This document shows, piece by piece, positions 11,773 to 23,319 of a DNA stretch of 64,000 nt. Under the pieces are notes generated by a model that was not told the DNA's origin, made no database searches, and was given only the letters and a program-made list of their open reading frames with translations. The stretch covers positions 15,443,434-15,507,433 of the forward strand of contig JAVHZZ010000008.1 of the NCBI GenBank assembly GCA_036250195.1. The letters are read 5' to 3'. Within the stretch, counting starts at the first letter, position 1; every line of letters starts with the position of its first letter. Origin of the DNA: Mixophyes australis (Eukaryota > Chordata > Amphibia > Anura > Limnodynastidae). Made by a program: the position numbers and the translations under genes.

Positions 11773-13500
11773 TGGGTGTGAGTACTCCACCATCCACCTG
11801 GCTTGAGAGAGTGCACTCCAAAACAGCTTTTCCTGGTGCTGTTAGATGGGTCCTAGTTTATTCGGCTAATAAAAAGTGTTAACCAGCTGAATATGACTGC
11901 CAGAAGGGGAGAGTGTGACCCCACAGACCAATCGTAAGCCACAAGCTCTCTGTCTGTGGTTTCCTATTGGACCATGCGGTCACACCCCCATAGGCTGCAC
12001 ATGCAGGATTGGCTATTGCAGCTGCTGTGCTATAGCAACTCTGGAAAGCTACTTTCTGATTGGTTGTTACGTTTTTTGTGCAGATTTGCAACTAAATGCT
12101 ATTTACCCTAATAATGATACAAGGATAGATCCCTTTGACATATGTCCATTAATATATTACACTGTCCTTGAAATGTGCGTGAAGGAATGCTGGGTAGAGA
12201 CGTAGTTCTATGCGGAGAAGATAGAAGTTGTCGCAAAATTGCATGGAAATCAAAATCCATTGTGGTAGTTGAAAATTGGTTGGAAAGTCACGGAGGCGCA
12301 ATCGCTAAGTTGTGCTGTTATTTCGCTATTCTGTGGATTGCCGTTACTTGTAAATTCACATTTCACAGAATTTATAGAAAGAGAAGGAAATCCATCCATT
12401 CCCAAAACATACCTCTTTTTTTTGTTTATAGATAAATTAGATCATTTGGTGTTTTGCACTTAAGATTGACTCAGCAGCTGTCTCTCAGAAATCGCAAAAG
12501 TTAAATGTTTTCAACAATGACAGATGTTATGTGATGATAATTAAAAGTGTTAAGTTCAATTAAAATAAAAAAAAAAAACCCTCTAATTACAAACCTTCCA
12601 CACTCAAATCTGTTTATTTTATTTTTTGCAATCTAAATAAGTATTTATTTAGGCATAATTGTATCTAAGTTGGTCCATCTGTCCATCCTCACCGTCATCA
12701 TAGAACCCAGAGATCCAGTCCTCAAAGAAGTAAGCAGAGTGGAGAGAAGCAATGTCTCTGTAGCAAAATATTTGCCTGTACAGCGTTTAATTCTCCTTTC
12801 TACTATTGGGGAGTTTGGCCAGAAGAGACTTGAACATTTTAAGCAGCTGGGTGTCACTAAATGCAGAGGGTGGTTCACATGTATGTTGAATGTCTGTGTA
12901 GTGATTTATCCTGTGTCCACTGTGCATCTCTTGTGTGATCCCTGTGAATCTGTTGGCAGCAAAAGGCAGAGGAATAGATTTTTCAAACCTTCTAAAAAGG
13001 ATAAGTGGAGATGTTGCCCGTAGCAACCAGTCAGCTTCTAGTTATCGTTTATCTAGTACATTCTAGAACATGATAGCTAGAATCTGATTGGGTGATATGA
13101 GCAACGACTCTGCTTTTCTTTTTTAGAAAGTTTGACAAATCTACCCCAGAGTCTGTTGATTTATGACTTTCATAAGATGGCTTACAGGTGCTGATGAATC
13201 CGATGATGTCATCAGGCCGTGCTAGGAGATTCCTTCCAGCTCTTCTAAAAGGTGGTTCAAACTAGGGAAACAGGATTTGCAAACTGGTACTTTAAAAATA
13301 AAAATAAAAATAAATTTAAAAAAATACTCACGTGATCGCGGCGCCGGCGCCCCTCCTCTCTGGTCCGTTCGCACTGAATGTTGGGCGTGACGTCATCATG
13401 CCCGTCGTTCAGTGAGGAGTGGCGCAGAAAGCAGTCGGCAAGAAGACGGAAGAAGAGAAGTAAAGAATGAAGCCAATAGAAAGGTAAGTGGAGGAACGGA
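11773..13500. other. Intergenic DNA, no gene seen
   Basis: Short overlapping open frames on both strands at 12640-13025 show no recognisable protein. A degenerate palindromic MITE occupies 12990-13146. A GC-richer patch follows at 13330-13420. Confidence 0.5.
12990..13146. mobile_element. Palindromic MITE-A, degenerate copy
   Basis: Core AGATGTTGCCCGTAGCAACC and GATAGCTAGAATCTGATTGG with worn ends. Confidence 0.7.
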
Positions 13501-13509
13501 AGCAAGGGG

Positions 13510-13820
13510 GCAAAGACAGCATGGCACAGTGTGAAGGGGGGAAAAGCACAGTGTGAAGGGGGGAAAAGGCAGCATGGCAGAGAGCGAAGGGGGAGCAATG
13601 GCAGCATGGGAAAGTGTGGAGGGGGAGCAAAGGCAGCGTGGCAGAGTGTGAAGAGGGGCCAAAGGAGCATGGCAGAGTTTGAAGAGGGGTCAAAGCAGCA
13701 TGGCAGAGTGTGAAGAGGGGCAAAAGCGGCATGGCATAGGGTGATGAAGGGGGGCCAGGAGAAGGGGGGAGCAAAAGCAGCATGGAGGGTACAGTGTGAT
13801 CACAAGGGGCCACCCCATGG
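13510..13820. repeat. Purine-rich minisatellite, about 30-bp unit
   Basis: The unit is roughly GCAGCATGGCAGAGTGTGAA followed by GAGGGG(C/T)CAAA, with variable spacing. It is strongly purine-biased on the plus strand and leads straight into the degenerate array at 13870-14250. Confidence 0.85.
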
Positions 13821-13869
13821 TGATGAAGGGGCACAGTAATGTGTGTGTGATGGCACAGCGGACTTGTGG

Positions 13870-14250
13870 CAATGTAATGTGTGTGTGGTAGGTGGTGGCT
13901 AACTAATGGGTGCTATTTTGTTTGTGGGGTGATGGTGGGGCAATTTAATTTATAGTGGGAACTATTAATTTATGATGGGGTGGTTTGGGGGCTATTAGTT
14001 GAATGCGGGGCTGAGTTTGAGGAGCATGAGTTCTACTTATTAAATGTGAATATGAATTATTTAATGGCAGTGATGGTTGCAGGAAATATGTATTTTTATT
14101 ATATGTAAATGCTATTAATTTATTGATGAGGCTGTCTGGAGGGAGGAAAGGTTTATTTATTAAATGGGAACACTATTACTTGTATGTTGGGGCTGGAGGG
14201 AGTCCTAAGTATTATTCGTGGGTCCTATTGATTTAACGCTGGGGCTGGTT
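13870..14250. repeat. Degenerate array of TATTAAATGTGAA..CTATTAATTTA units
   Basis: Units of roughly 70-80 bp carry TTATTAAATG(T/G)GAA, GCTATTAATTTA and GGGGCTG..T(T/G)GGAGG. The same text recurs at 44390-44950. Confidence 0.65.
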
Positions 14251-15016
14251 GGATTTTTCTAAATGTACCCATATGTTTTTCAAAATAGGGCCCCCAACAT
14301 TCCAGGATCCAGACAAGCCCCAACTAAAGAAACCAGTAGCCACAGGAGGTAAAAGTGACAAGAACTGGTAGGAGAGAGCAGGACTGTCTGTCAAATGTTA
14401 TTATTCTAGTGGGATTTTTAGTGACTGTTCCATCAAACCTAAGGGGCAGGTCAAGACTGTGTACTCTTTATATATACACATTACATTCTTTATATACTAC
14501 ACTATGGTGCTAGCTGTCCTTCGTGGGCTGACCACTCTCCCTCTAGTGTCTGGTCTCGCCTCTATGATGGCTGGCCACACCCCCTCTGGTGGGCCCCTAG
14601 TGTTGCAGTCCCTCGGTGGGCCCTTCATGCCTCAGTCTGACACTGTGTATACATACAATATAAAGGCACATCAGAATTCAGAATGCATGCAAAAAGAATT
14701 ATTAAATTAATTTACAACTATTAATACTATAATAATTAATAAAGAAGTATGTAAAAAAATATTTTTTTACATGAAATATATAAATCAAGATGTTCTTGTA
14801 CTGTATATAAAAGGCACTTTTATAGTTTTTGTTACTTGCAAACACATGTTCTAGCATACATAGGTGTAGTCATCACTATCAGTCGAAACTCATATCTGGC
14901 TGTAGGTGGTGCAAGTGATATGGCTAAAAGCCATGTACCTAAGAGATGCCCACAGATTGAATAGGATGAATGTGCGTACGCTCGACCTCAGCACACGCTT
15001 ACTGTACACTGCCTAT

Positions 15017-15053
15017 GTACGTACGTATGTACGTACGTACGTACGTACGTACG
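15017..15053. repeat. ACGT tetranucleotide tract
   Basis: About nine units of TACG/ACGT, a fully self-complementary repeat. Confidence 0.9.
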
Positions 15054-15705
15054 CCCGCTTCCCAAACCTCATTCTGCTTTACAAGTCTTAGGCAGTCGGA
15101 AGCGTCACTTTGTTCAGACATGAATTGTTCCTTGCAAAATGCTGCAATTTAAATTCCAAACTGTAGAATTTTCCTGTAAAATGATTTCCAAGAACTCTTC
15201 AGCATTACAGAATGGCCAATTAAAAACTCACAATAGTTTATTCTATATGTTACGTAGGACACAGCTAAACAGTCTATAATGTGCAAGGACATACTAGGCC
15301 GTGTGCCCACACAGATCAATCTGTTCTTTTCACTTTAACAGTTTATTAATAAAGGTCAAAATAATATTGTTGACAAAAGGTAAAGCTTACAATGTACAGC
15401 ACGTGTGAAGGGCATTGTTATCAGGAATTCGGCATAAGAAAAGGGCTCTGAACAAACTGTACACAGCAAGAGATAATACGAATCACACAGGTCATGTGAA
15501 GTGGTACTGTGCAGCTATATGTACAAAGGTAAGGATGAAAACTGAAGGGTTAATTGGAGATAAGCAGCTCAAATAGGCATCGTACTGAATGTATTGTTAT
15601 GTTTGTCACTTTTTTGATATATGTTTCACTGATTCAAATTTTACATATATCCTTAACTTTACCACTAATGTATTGTATAATATTATTGAACAACTAAAGT
15701 AGGCT

Positions 15706-15707
15706 CA

Positions 15708-15741
<34 letters not shown>

Positions 15742-15742
15742 A

Positions 15743-15775
<33 letters not shown>

Positions 15776-15776
15776 C

Positions 15777-15840
<64 letters not shown>

Positions 15841-15930
15841 GTCTGTCTGTCTGTCTGTCTCTCTGTCTGTTTGTCTATCTATTTATCTATCTATCTCATA
15901 TTTATATCTATCTATCTATCACATGCATAT
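15706..15930. repeat. TATC microsatellite
   Basis: (ATCT)n with a short TCTG subtract at about 15839-15860. It is the left arm of an inverted tetranucleotide pair with 15990-16733. Confidence 0.95.
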
Positions 15931-15989
15931 TTATCTGTTTAGCTCATATCTCAGAGAGGTAAAAAGAGGGAGAGAAACATAAAGAAATA

Positions 15990-16070
15990 GGGAGACAGAT
16001 AGATAGATAGATATGATATAGATAGATAGATATAAATATGAGATAGATAGATAGATAGATAGACAGACAA

Positions 16071-16149
<79 letters not shown>

Positions 16150-16178
16150 TGATATAGATAGATAGATAGATGGATATG

Positions 16179-16215
<37 letters not shown>

Positions 16216-16236
16216 TGAGATAGATAGATAGATATG

Positions 16237-16274
<38 letters not shown>

Positions 16275-16301
16275 ATATGAGATAGATATGAGATAGATAT
16301 G

Positions 16302-16362
<61 letters not shown>

Positions 16363-16364
16363 TG

Positions 16365-16409
<45 letters not shown>

Positions 16410-16686
16410 TGAGATAGATAGATAAATAGATAGATAGATAGATAGCTAGATAGATTGATAGATATGCGATAGATAGATTGATAGATATGAGATAGATAGA
16501 TAGATTGATCGATAGATAGATAGATATGAGATTGATCGATAGATAGATAGATATGAGATAGATAGATAGATATGAGATAGATAGATAGATAAATAGATAG
16601 ATAGATAGATAGCTAGATAGATAGATAGATAGATATGAGATATATAGATAGATAGATAGATAGATATTAGATAGATAGATATATAT

Positions 16687-16721
<35 letters not shown>

Positions 16722-16733
16722 AGAGAGAGTTAA
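15990..16733. repeat. GATA microsatellite
   Basis: (AGAT)n with interspersed ATATGAGAT units, grading into GAGA at the end. On the minus strand it gives a spurious 320-residue Tyr-Leu-Ser-Ile frame that I do not regard as coding. Confidence 0.95.
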
Positions 16734-17850
16734 ACAGAGAGGTAGAAAGAGAAAGAAAGAGAGAGAGAGAGATAGAGAGAATGAGATAGAGAGAGAGAGA
16801 GAGAGAGAATGAGAGTGAGATTTTTGCATCTGACTGCACAGTATGTAAACAAAGATTACAAGAGAATAGGGAAAAAAAAGTTGATTTACACATGATTAAT
16901 TAAACAGTGCTGCTGGTGAACATTGTGCGCCCTTCATGAAAAAACAAACAACATCTACACTTCTGCTGTTAGTCTCATGATAACTAGTGTTTAATTGAAA
17001 GAATTAATAGCCACGCTAGCAAATTGCCTTTCAGAAGAAAATTGAAGAATTGATAAAGTGGAAAGAGCTTTTGTAATTTCGGTGCAGTGTTTGCTGAAGC
17101 AGTAGGACCATTTCCTCCCAGCAAGCCTGCGTTCCAGGGAGCAATCTCAGCAGCATTCTGCTAACTGCCTGCAACATTCAATGTTTAGCTGACCTCGAGC
17201 AGGGCTATTAAGGGCTTCCATGAAGTACTGTGCCTCCGCTGAAATGTTCTTTCAACTATTTAAACAAGATAGAAAATATCAAGAGCTCGCTGATTTATTT
17301 TAATTCAAGCACTGGTATAAATGTATAATTCATATTTCTAAAAAAAATGAAATCAGAAAAATAAAACCATTTTCATTAACCAATATCCTGCTGCGGACTT
17401 TTGCGAACTTGTGTATTTGTTTGATTTTTTTTTTAGGAAGAATAACTGCTTACAATTAAAAAGTTTTAATAATAATAAAAAAAACTGAACTAAACGAGTC
17501 ATCAAAAATGTAAGAAGTGCATATTTTCTTATTAAAGAGGTTTATGGAACATCTCTCTTCTCTGAGTCAAGCAGTCTGAGCATTCCCGCAGTCACCAAAT
17601 TGCAATTGCACAGTGTATTTCGTTAGCTAAATAATACACTCAGTGAATTGAAATACAAGCCTCTGCTGTAATGCAAGTAATTGGACAGCCTATGTTAAAG
17701 AAACAATGTAACCAAACAGCCTTAATAATATAGGCAGGTCTCTACAAATATTTTGTATCAACCTCCCACACAAAAAATTATGTAAGAAAAATACTTTGTT
17801 TTTAACCATGAACGCACACACAAGATTACGTTTACTTTGTTGTTAAAAAC
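16734..17850. other. Intergenic DNA with candidate conserved non-coding sequence
   Basis: After the GA-rich end of the GATA tract (to about 16810), 16900-17700 is free of recognisable repeats, unlike almost all the neighbouring sequence. It has no open frame of note. See findings for why it may be a conserved element. Confidence 0.4.
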
Positions 17851-18565
17851 CACCTACTCTAGGCTCATCTTTTAGACCAGATCAAATGTCAAAATGTTGT
17901 GCAGACTTATCTGCATCACCACTGGTTGTCTTGGGAAAGCTAAGTTTTTCCTAGCAGCAATTTCCAGAGAAACTAAAGAAGGAGACGTAATTGTGTCATG
18001 TATCACTTAAGCTGTCAGCTTGCTGACCAGGTGCTCATTGCATCTCTTTAGATCTGGGCCAGTTGCAAAGCAAGAGAAAACATAGCTCTTAAACCTCTTA
18101 AACCTAGGATCAAGCACAGTTGCCAAAATGTAACGATCCGATTTCATGATGTTGATAACTCTTGGATCCTGGTGAAGCGAATAAAGTACTTAAGCTACAA
18201 GTCCAACATAATTAGCGGAATTTCTTTGTTTAATTTCCTACTTCAATTTCTCTTGTTGCTTTTCAAAAACTCTAATTAGGGGAATCACTTGACTCAAGCT
18301 AACAGTGTCTGCACTCTCTTCACAGGTGACTATTTCGAGTGGTTTCAACACCTTGCATAACACGGAAAGTATTCTCCTTTGCACTGGACTAAAGTACATT
18401 CCCCCTAAATTCTATTCTTGTTGCAGCTGCTGCATTCTCCTACATGCTGTTGCAGAATCCCCAAAATGACCCTAAATATTTCGGGACACAGACAGCATCT
18501 CATGTCATTGCATTTTTTAAAAAGTTCTGTACCACCAAGTTGATTGTGTGAGCAAAACAGTGAAA

Positions 18566-18585
18566 CCCCCCCCCCCCCCCCCCCC
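18566..18585. repeat. C20 homopolymer
   Basis: Twenty consecutive C within the hAT relic; potential assembly-sensitive site. Confidence 0.95.
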
Positions 18586-18704
18586 TACTGTAATGCTCTA
18601 ACAATTTTGGTGGCATTATCAGAAATCACATATCCTCAGGAAAGTCCAAGCAGGATAAGCCATGTTGCAATGACATCCCTTAGTTTTTCAAACAGGTTGT
18701 CAGC

Positions 18705-19165
18705 GGTATTACCTCTGACCTGCGCCTTGTCTCGTCTCTGATACCCACCTCTCACTCCCGCCTTCAAGACTTCTAACATGCTTCTCCCCACTTATTAAAT
18801 TCCCTACCAATAAAACTTTCCCACAGCCTTCAAATCTTTAGGAGCTCTTTGAAATCCCATCTCTTTTTTAGAGGTGACCTTATCTTCGATAACACTATTC
18901 ACACTAATGCACCCTCACAACTATCCCAATCTCTACTCTGAGCCACACTCGCTCCTCTTGTTTCAGCTGTGCCCTAAACCACTTAGAATGTAAGCTCTCT
19001 AATGAGCAGGGTCCTCCATACCCTTTGTTTTCATGTCTCCATTCATTTTGTCTGCCTTGTCTGTTCTTGTTTTACGTATGTACTGTTTTATGTATGTCCT
19101 TGTTTTCCCTACTGTAAGGCGCTGTGGTGTCTTACAAATCTACGATAATAATAATAATAATAATA
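18705..19165 (+). mobile_element. L2/CR1-like LINE 3' end inserted in the hAT relic
   Basis: The first part translates to a LINE reverse-transcriptase C-terminus (SSLKSHLF). Then comes the 3' UTR block TTAGAATGTAAGCTCTCTAA and a tail GGCGCTGTGGTGTCTTACAA followed by nine ATA/AAT units. Assignment to L2/CR1 is by general form. Confidence 0.7.
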
Positions 19166-20970
19166 ATAATATGCCTCCTAGTGAAGCAGGTGATACACAG
19201 AGTAGCCTGCCTCTGACATATGTGACGTTCTTGGGTACATGCTGCTGCTGTCCCTGCTGGTGAAGGCGAATCACCAACCCAGTGGGCTGACACAGTCATA
19301 TAATCTTTACTTTGCCCAGTTCCGCTTGTCCACATATCTGTGGTTAAGTGTACAGTGGGTAGAATGGCATTTTGTAGCCCAATAATTATATTTTTACGAA
19401 CCTTCTGGTAGAGCTGAGGAATAGCTTTTCTAGTAAAATGGTGTCGTGATGGAATTTGGTAATGGGGACAGAAGACCTCAAGCAACTGTCTAAAACCAGC
19501 TGTGTTAATAGTGGATATTGGCCGCAGATCTAATACTAGCATAGTCACTATGGCGCCTGTGATCCGCTGTGCGACTGGGTGACAGCTTTCATACCTCTTG
19601 CAAAGGATTGTTTAACAGTCAATTGTTGTAAACTACTAGTAGTCTTCTTCTTGGTCTGCTTCTGGGACGAATATCCACCCCCAGCAGCAGGAGGAGCAGC
19701 AGTGGGCCTAGCGCTCAAGGATTCTTCTGATGAGTCCTGGATAGGGGAGGAGTCATCTCTCCTTAGCAACTTGGATGCAGGACTAACTCCGATCACTTGT
19801 GAGGATATTGATGATGAAGGTGTTGGGGGTGTAGATTGCAGGTGCTGGGATCTAGCTGAGAGAAGGGAGGTAGATGATGCTGAACTGCTTGTTGTTATTT
19901 TTTAGCATAAGTTTCTGATTTTCACAAACGCTTTCCATGAACTCACTTCAAATGGCGTAACATGGATGAGGTTCCTAGATGGTTAAGGTCCCTACCTCTA
20001 CTGACTGTGGCTTTACAATCCTACAAATGATTATGCAACTTTTGTCAGGATTTGTGTAGAAATAATTCCATACATAAGATGTGGATTTTTTGGTCTTATA
20101 CCCCAGGCATGACAATGGCCTTTTTCTTATCACTGGCAAGAACTACTGCAGTCTTTGTTTGTAAATGTATGAAAATAATATTGTGACCTGTGAGGTGGTC
20201 AAAATTGACTGCAAATGACCTGAAATGAGTGCTATAGAGGTTAATGATAATGTGTGGGGAAGGGGGGGGGGAGCAAAATGATGTGCTTTTAGCAAACAAA
20301 CCAGGGATTTTAGAAAGAATAGGGAACCAAAACCAAAACACGAAGTTGATCCAGATCCAAAACCAAAACCCAAACCAGAAATTGGGGGTCAGTGTACATA
20401 TCTAATATTCAGCGCTGCTATAAATCTCTGAAAACTTTATGTCTACTGATTGCTTTATATTATGGAACTTAAATTTATAATTTGGCTATTAACTTGTATT
20501 TCAGTGCATATCATCCAATGAATTGATGTTTATGTTTAATTTGTACCAATGTAATATTGGAAGATAATGTTTAATAAGCATAATTTTCCATTTGCATTTT
20601 ATATATTATAATAAATTTGTATTTTTATATATTAGGAACTTGGCATATTTTTATTGGGGGCCTTCTCTTCTCTATACTCTCACTGTCTGCGCCCCCTCTA
20701 ATTATTATTTTGTTTAATCACCTACTGATAACTGATGGTGGGTTCTTATGCCTTGGACAATGCACATTTATTTGTAGCAGTTTATTAGATAAATTTTAGC
20801 CGTGAACGCTGGCTGAAGGTTTGACCTATCTGTATAGTGGATCAGTAATGATGCATAGCGTTGAGAGACGCACATAAGGTACCTCAGCCCACTCCAGCCA
20901 TGTTCAATCCAAAATATAGAAGTTCCAAATATCCTGGCTCTCTCTGGGCAGCTCTGATTTTTATCACTTA

Positions 20971-21166
20971 AGGGTAAATGTATAAAGTTGCGAGTTTCTG
21001 GTGGGTTTGAAAAGTGGAGATGTTGCCTATAGCAACCAATCAGATTCTAGTTATCTTTTATTTAGTACAGTCTACAAAATGATAGCTAGAATCTGATTGG
21101 TTGCTATAGGCAACATCTCCACTTTTCAAACCCACCGGGAACTCGCAGCTTGATACATTTACCCCT
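20971..21166. mobile_element. Palindromic MITE-A, well preserved
   Basis: Arms AGGGTAAATGTATAAAG..and..CTTGATACATTTACCCCT enclose GTTGCCTATAGCAACCAATC and its reverse complement almost perfectly, a nearly full-length hairpin. Confidence 0.9.
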
Positions 21167-21349
21167 AAATCTTTCTGTGGTAATCAAGTGATCGGTGCTG
21201 TAAACACCGACATTCTTTAATCCTACAGAATTATTCCTATAGTGAACACAGCGACCAAGAAAAAATAACGACTTACTTGTAAAGAGACAGAGTGTAAATC
21301 CAAAGAGAGGAGATCGCGACTGTTGGAAAAGACGTCACTTACAGGAGCG

Positions 21350-21542
21350 ACTTGCAAAGTTCAGAATTTAAAGCGGCAACGCACGGACCCAGGTAAGTAT
21401 TACCTTTACGTTACCAGTTACGGTTAGGGGTAGGGTTCTTAACCCTAACTCCTAACTCCTAACCCCTAACCCTAACCACCAACGTAAAGGTAAAACTTAC
21501 CTGGGTCCGTGCGTTTCCGCTTTAAATTCTGAACTTTGCAAG
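21350..21542. mobile_element. Palindromic element with a telomere-like centre, copy 1
   Basis: Arms ACTTGCAAAGTTCAGAATTT..GCACGGACCCAGGTAAG and their complement enclose TTAGGGGTAGGGTTCTTAAC and CCTAACTCCTAACCCCTAAC. GACGTCACTTACAGG lies just outside. Confidence 0.8.
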
Positions 21543-22514
21543 AATTTATTATACGTGTGTTTGATTTAGGCTTTTTTTTTGCAGTTTCATAAATGTGAAC
21601 TAAGTTAGGGTCTTTAAATACCATGGTATACACCCCCCATGTGGATCTAATTAGGATTCCCCCCTCCATCCCCGCTTGGATTAAACGAGGATTATTATTG
21701 TGAGAGTGACCGTGAGCATTTAGCAGAGTTTAGAGAACAACTGCGGTCGTTGGAATAAAGCTATTTCTCCAAGATATTCAAACCAGATGAGGAAGCTGTA
21801 CAGGATTATTCTAAGACTTTACAGTTGTTGTGAATGTAATTCTCTGCACCATACTGTGATAAGGCATTGGTGTTAACATTGGTATATGAAATCAAGAATT
21901 AATTGCATTAAAAGAATACACATGGTAGAAATCAAATGGCCTAACAGGTAATCCGGACACAAATTTGCCAACTAACTTTCTCAGTATTGTACATGTTTTA
22001 GGCATGTTTATAGGGGTGCAAGAAAAGGGCGTGCAGCGACTTCAGAGCCCAAAGCAGGGGGGCCTAGCAATGCACCCCCTCTCCCCCATCCCCTCCTCCA
22101 ATGCCCCTTCTCCCTCTGATTCCCTGAGCAGGGGCTTCTTCTAAGCTGGATTGAGAGCAGAGACACTGTTTGGTCCTACCCAAAATTTTGCAATAGGGAA
22201 CCATTCCGCCCCGCGAGTATGGATTAAACAGATAAGCCAGTGGTGGACAAAATAGCATAGAAATCAGGAGCCAGCAGGATTTTTCAGTAACCGGGAACAA
22301 AGTGCGTCCATCGACATCATTAGAAATTACAACAATTAGGAGCCAGCACAGTAATTTTTAGATACATTTGGATATCTGGCTCCTGGGATTTGTTGCAGCC
22401 CTAAGATAAACATCCATCGTTTTCTGCCATTCTTAGTTAAATTAGGAGCCCCCCCAATTCCTGCTATGAAAAAAAAAATATTACAATTGACGCAGAGGGA
22501 TTAATCACATTCTT

Positions 22515-22759
22515 GCCTACTTTCAGTAAACAACGTCCGGGAGAGGGGCGTGACTAATGGGGGCGGGGCGCCTCGAATCGCGTCAGTTTGGCCACACTCC
22601 CACGAGAGGCGGGGCCAAAATGACGCGATTCACGGTGAATCGCATCATTTTAGCAAGGGAATTGCGGGATGCGGGAGAAATGCCAGCTCTCCCGGGAGTT
22701 CTGGAGACCTACCAAATTTCGGGAGTCTCCCGGACTTTCCGGGAGAGTTGGCAAGTATG
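22515..22759. mobile_element. Second copy of the CCCGGGAG-type element
   Basis: It shares GGGGCGGGGCGCC, the inverted pair ACGCGATTCACGG / GTGAATCGC, and the right end GGGAGAGTTGGCAAGTATGA. The left end is eroded. Confidence 0.7.
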
Positions 22760-23144
22760 ATTAATCAATGTCTTAATTCAAGGCTCTGTTGTCCTCACCA
22801 GCCTGACGCATTGTGCGAGACCGCACGTTTACTTTGTAACACGATTTGTATATACTTTCATATGGCGAGTCTTCAGAGAGTATGCTGGGGTGGTAAACTG
22901 ATAGTAGTCCCACATATATTTATTAAAACTGAGCTTGTTATGGTCCAATGTCTTTTAGTTTCAGACACTGGATGTCATTTACATAAATGAATGCTTAACA
23001 GATTATTTGAAATTATTATTTTTATTTTGCTTGCTGGAAAATATTGGCTACATTTGCATGTAGTAGACAAATACAAAACAGCTTTATTCTTGCACTGCAA
23101 CTTAGAGTTGATCTAGAACACGCCCCCCAACTCTAAAACTCTAA

Positions 23145-23319
23145 GGGCTAGATTTACTAAGCTGCGGGTTTGAAAAAGTGGGGATGTTGCCTATAGTAAC
23201 CAATCAGATTCTAGCTGTCATTTTGTAGAAGGTACTAAATAAATGAAAGCTAGAATCTGATTGGTTGCTATAGGCAACATCCCCACTTTTTCAAACCCGC
23301 AGCTTAGTAAATCTAGCCC
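23145..23319. mobile_element. Palindromic MITE-A with TAA target duplication, nested in MITE-C
   Basis: GGGCTAGATTTACTAAGC at the left and its exact complement at the right, flanked by TAA on both sides. TWA duplications are typical of PIF/Harbinger elements. Confidence 0.9.

Larger units (their letters stand above)
17855..20090 (-). pseudogene. Broken BED-finger hAT (ZBED-like) transposase, split by a LINE tail
   Basis: Read on the minus strand from 20090 down, the pieces come in the right order for a ZBED-type hAT protein. First is a BED zinc-finger remnant (CKATVSRGRDLNHLGTSSML then RHLK, about 19950-20050). Next is a Ser/Thr-rich linker and VKQSFARG. Then comes VLDLRPISTINTAGFRQLL through IPSRHHFTRKAIPQLY and LTTDMWTSG (19320-19545), where the D of TTD is the first catalytic Asp. 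Then DNLFEKLRDVIATW with ISDNATKIVRAL (about 18590-18705), and finally ESADTVSLSQVIPLIRVFEK and ATVLDPRFKRF (about 18090-18345). Several stops and frameshifts break it, a C20 tract lies inside, and no C-terminal dimerisation domain is visible. A LINE-derived segment (about 18705-19165) interrupts it. Confidence 0.8.
20386..22514. other. Intergenic DNA with two palindromic elements
   Basis: This holds a palindromic MITE (20971-21166) and a telomere-motif palindrome (21350-21542). 21550-22514 has no recognised element or exon. Confidence 0.55.

Noticed and set aside
15931..16893. 320-residue open frame on the minus strand rich in Tyr-Leu-Ser-Ile
   Set aside because: It is simply the translation of the GATA array; no non-repeat domain, no conserved start.
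21422..21480. TTAGGG/CCCTAA run considered as a telomere or chromosome-fusion point
   Set aside because: It is short, enclosed in the inverted arms of a dispersed element, and repeated at 54.19 kb.
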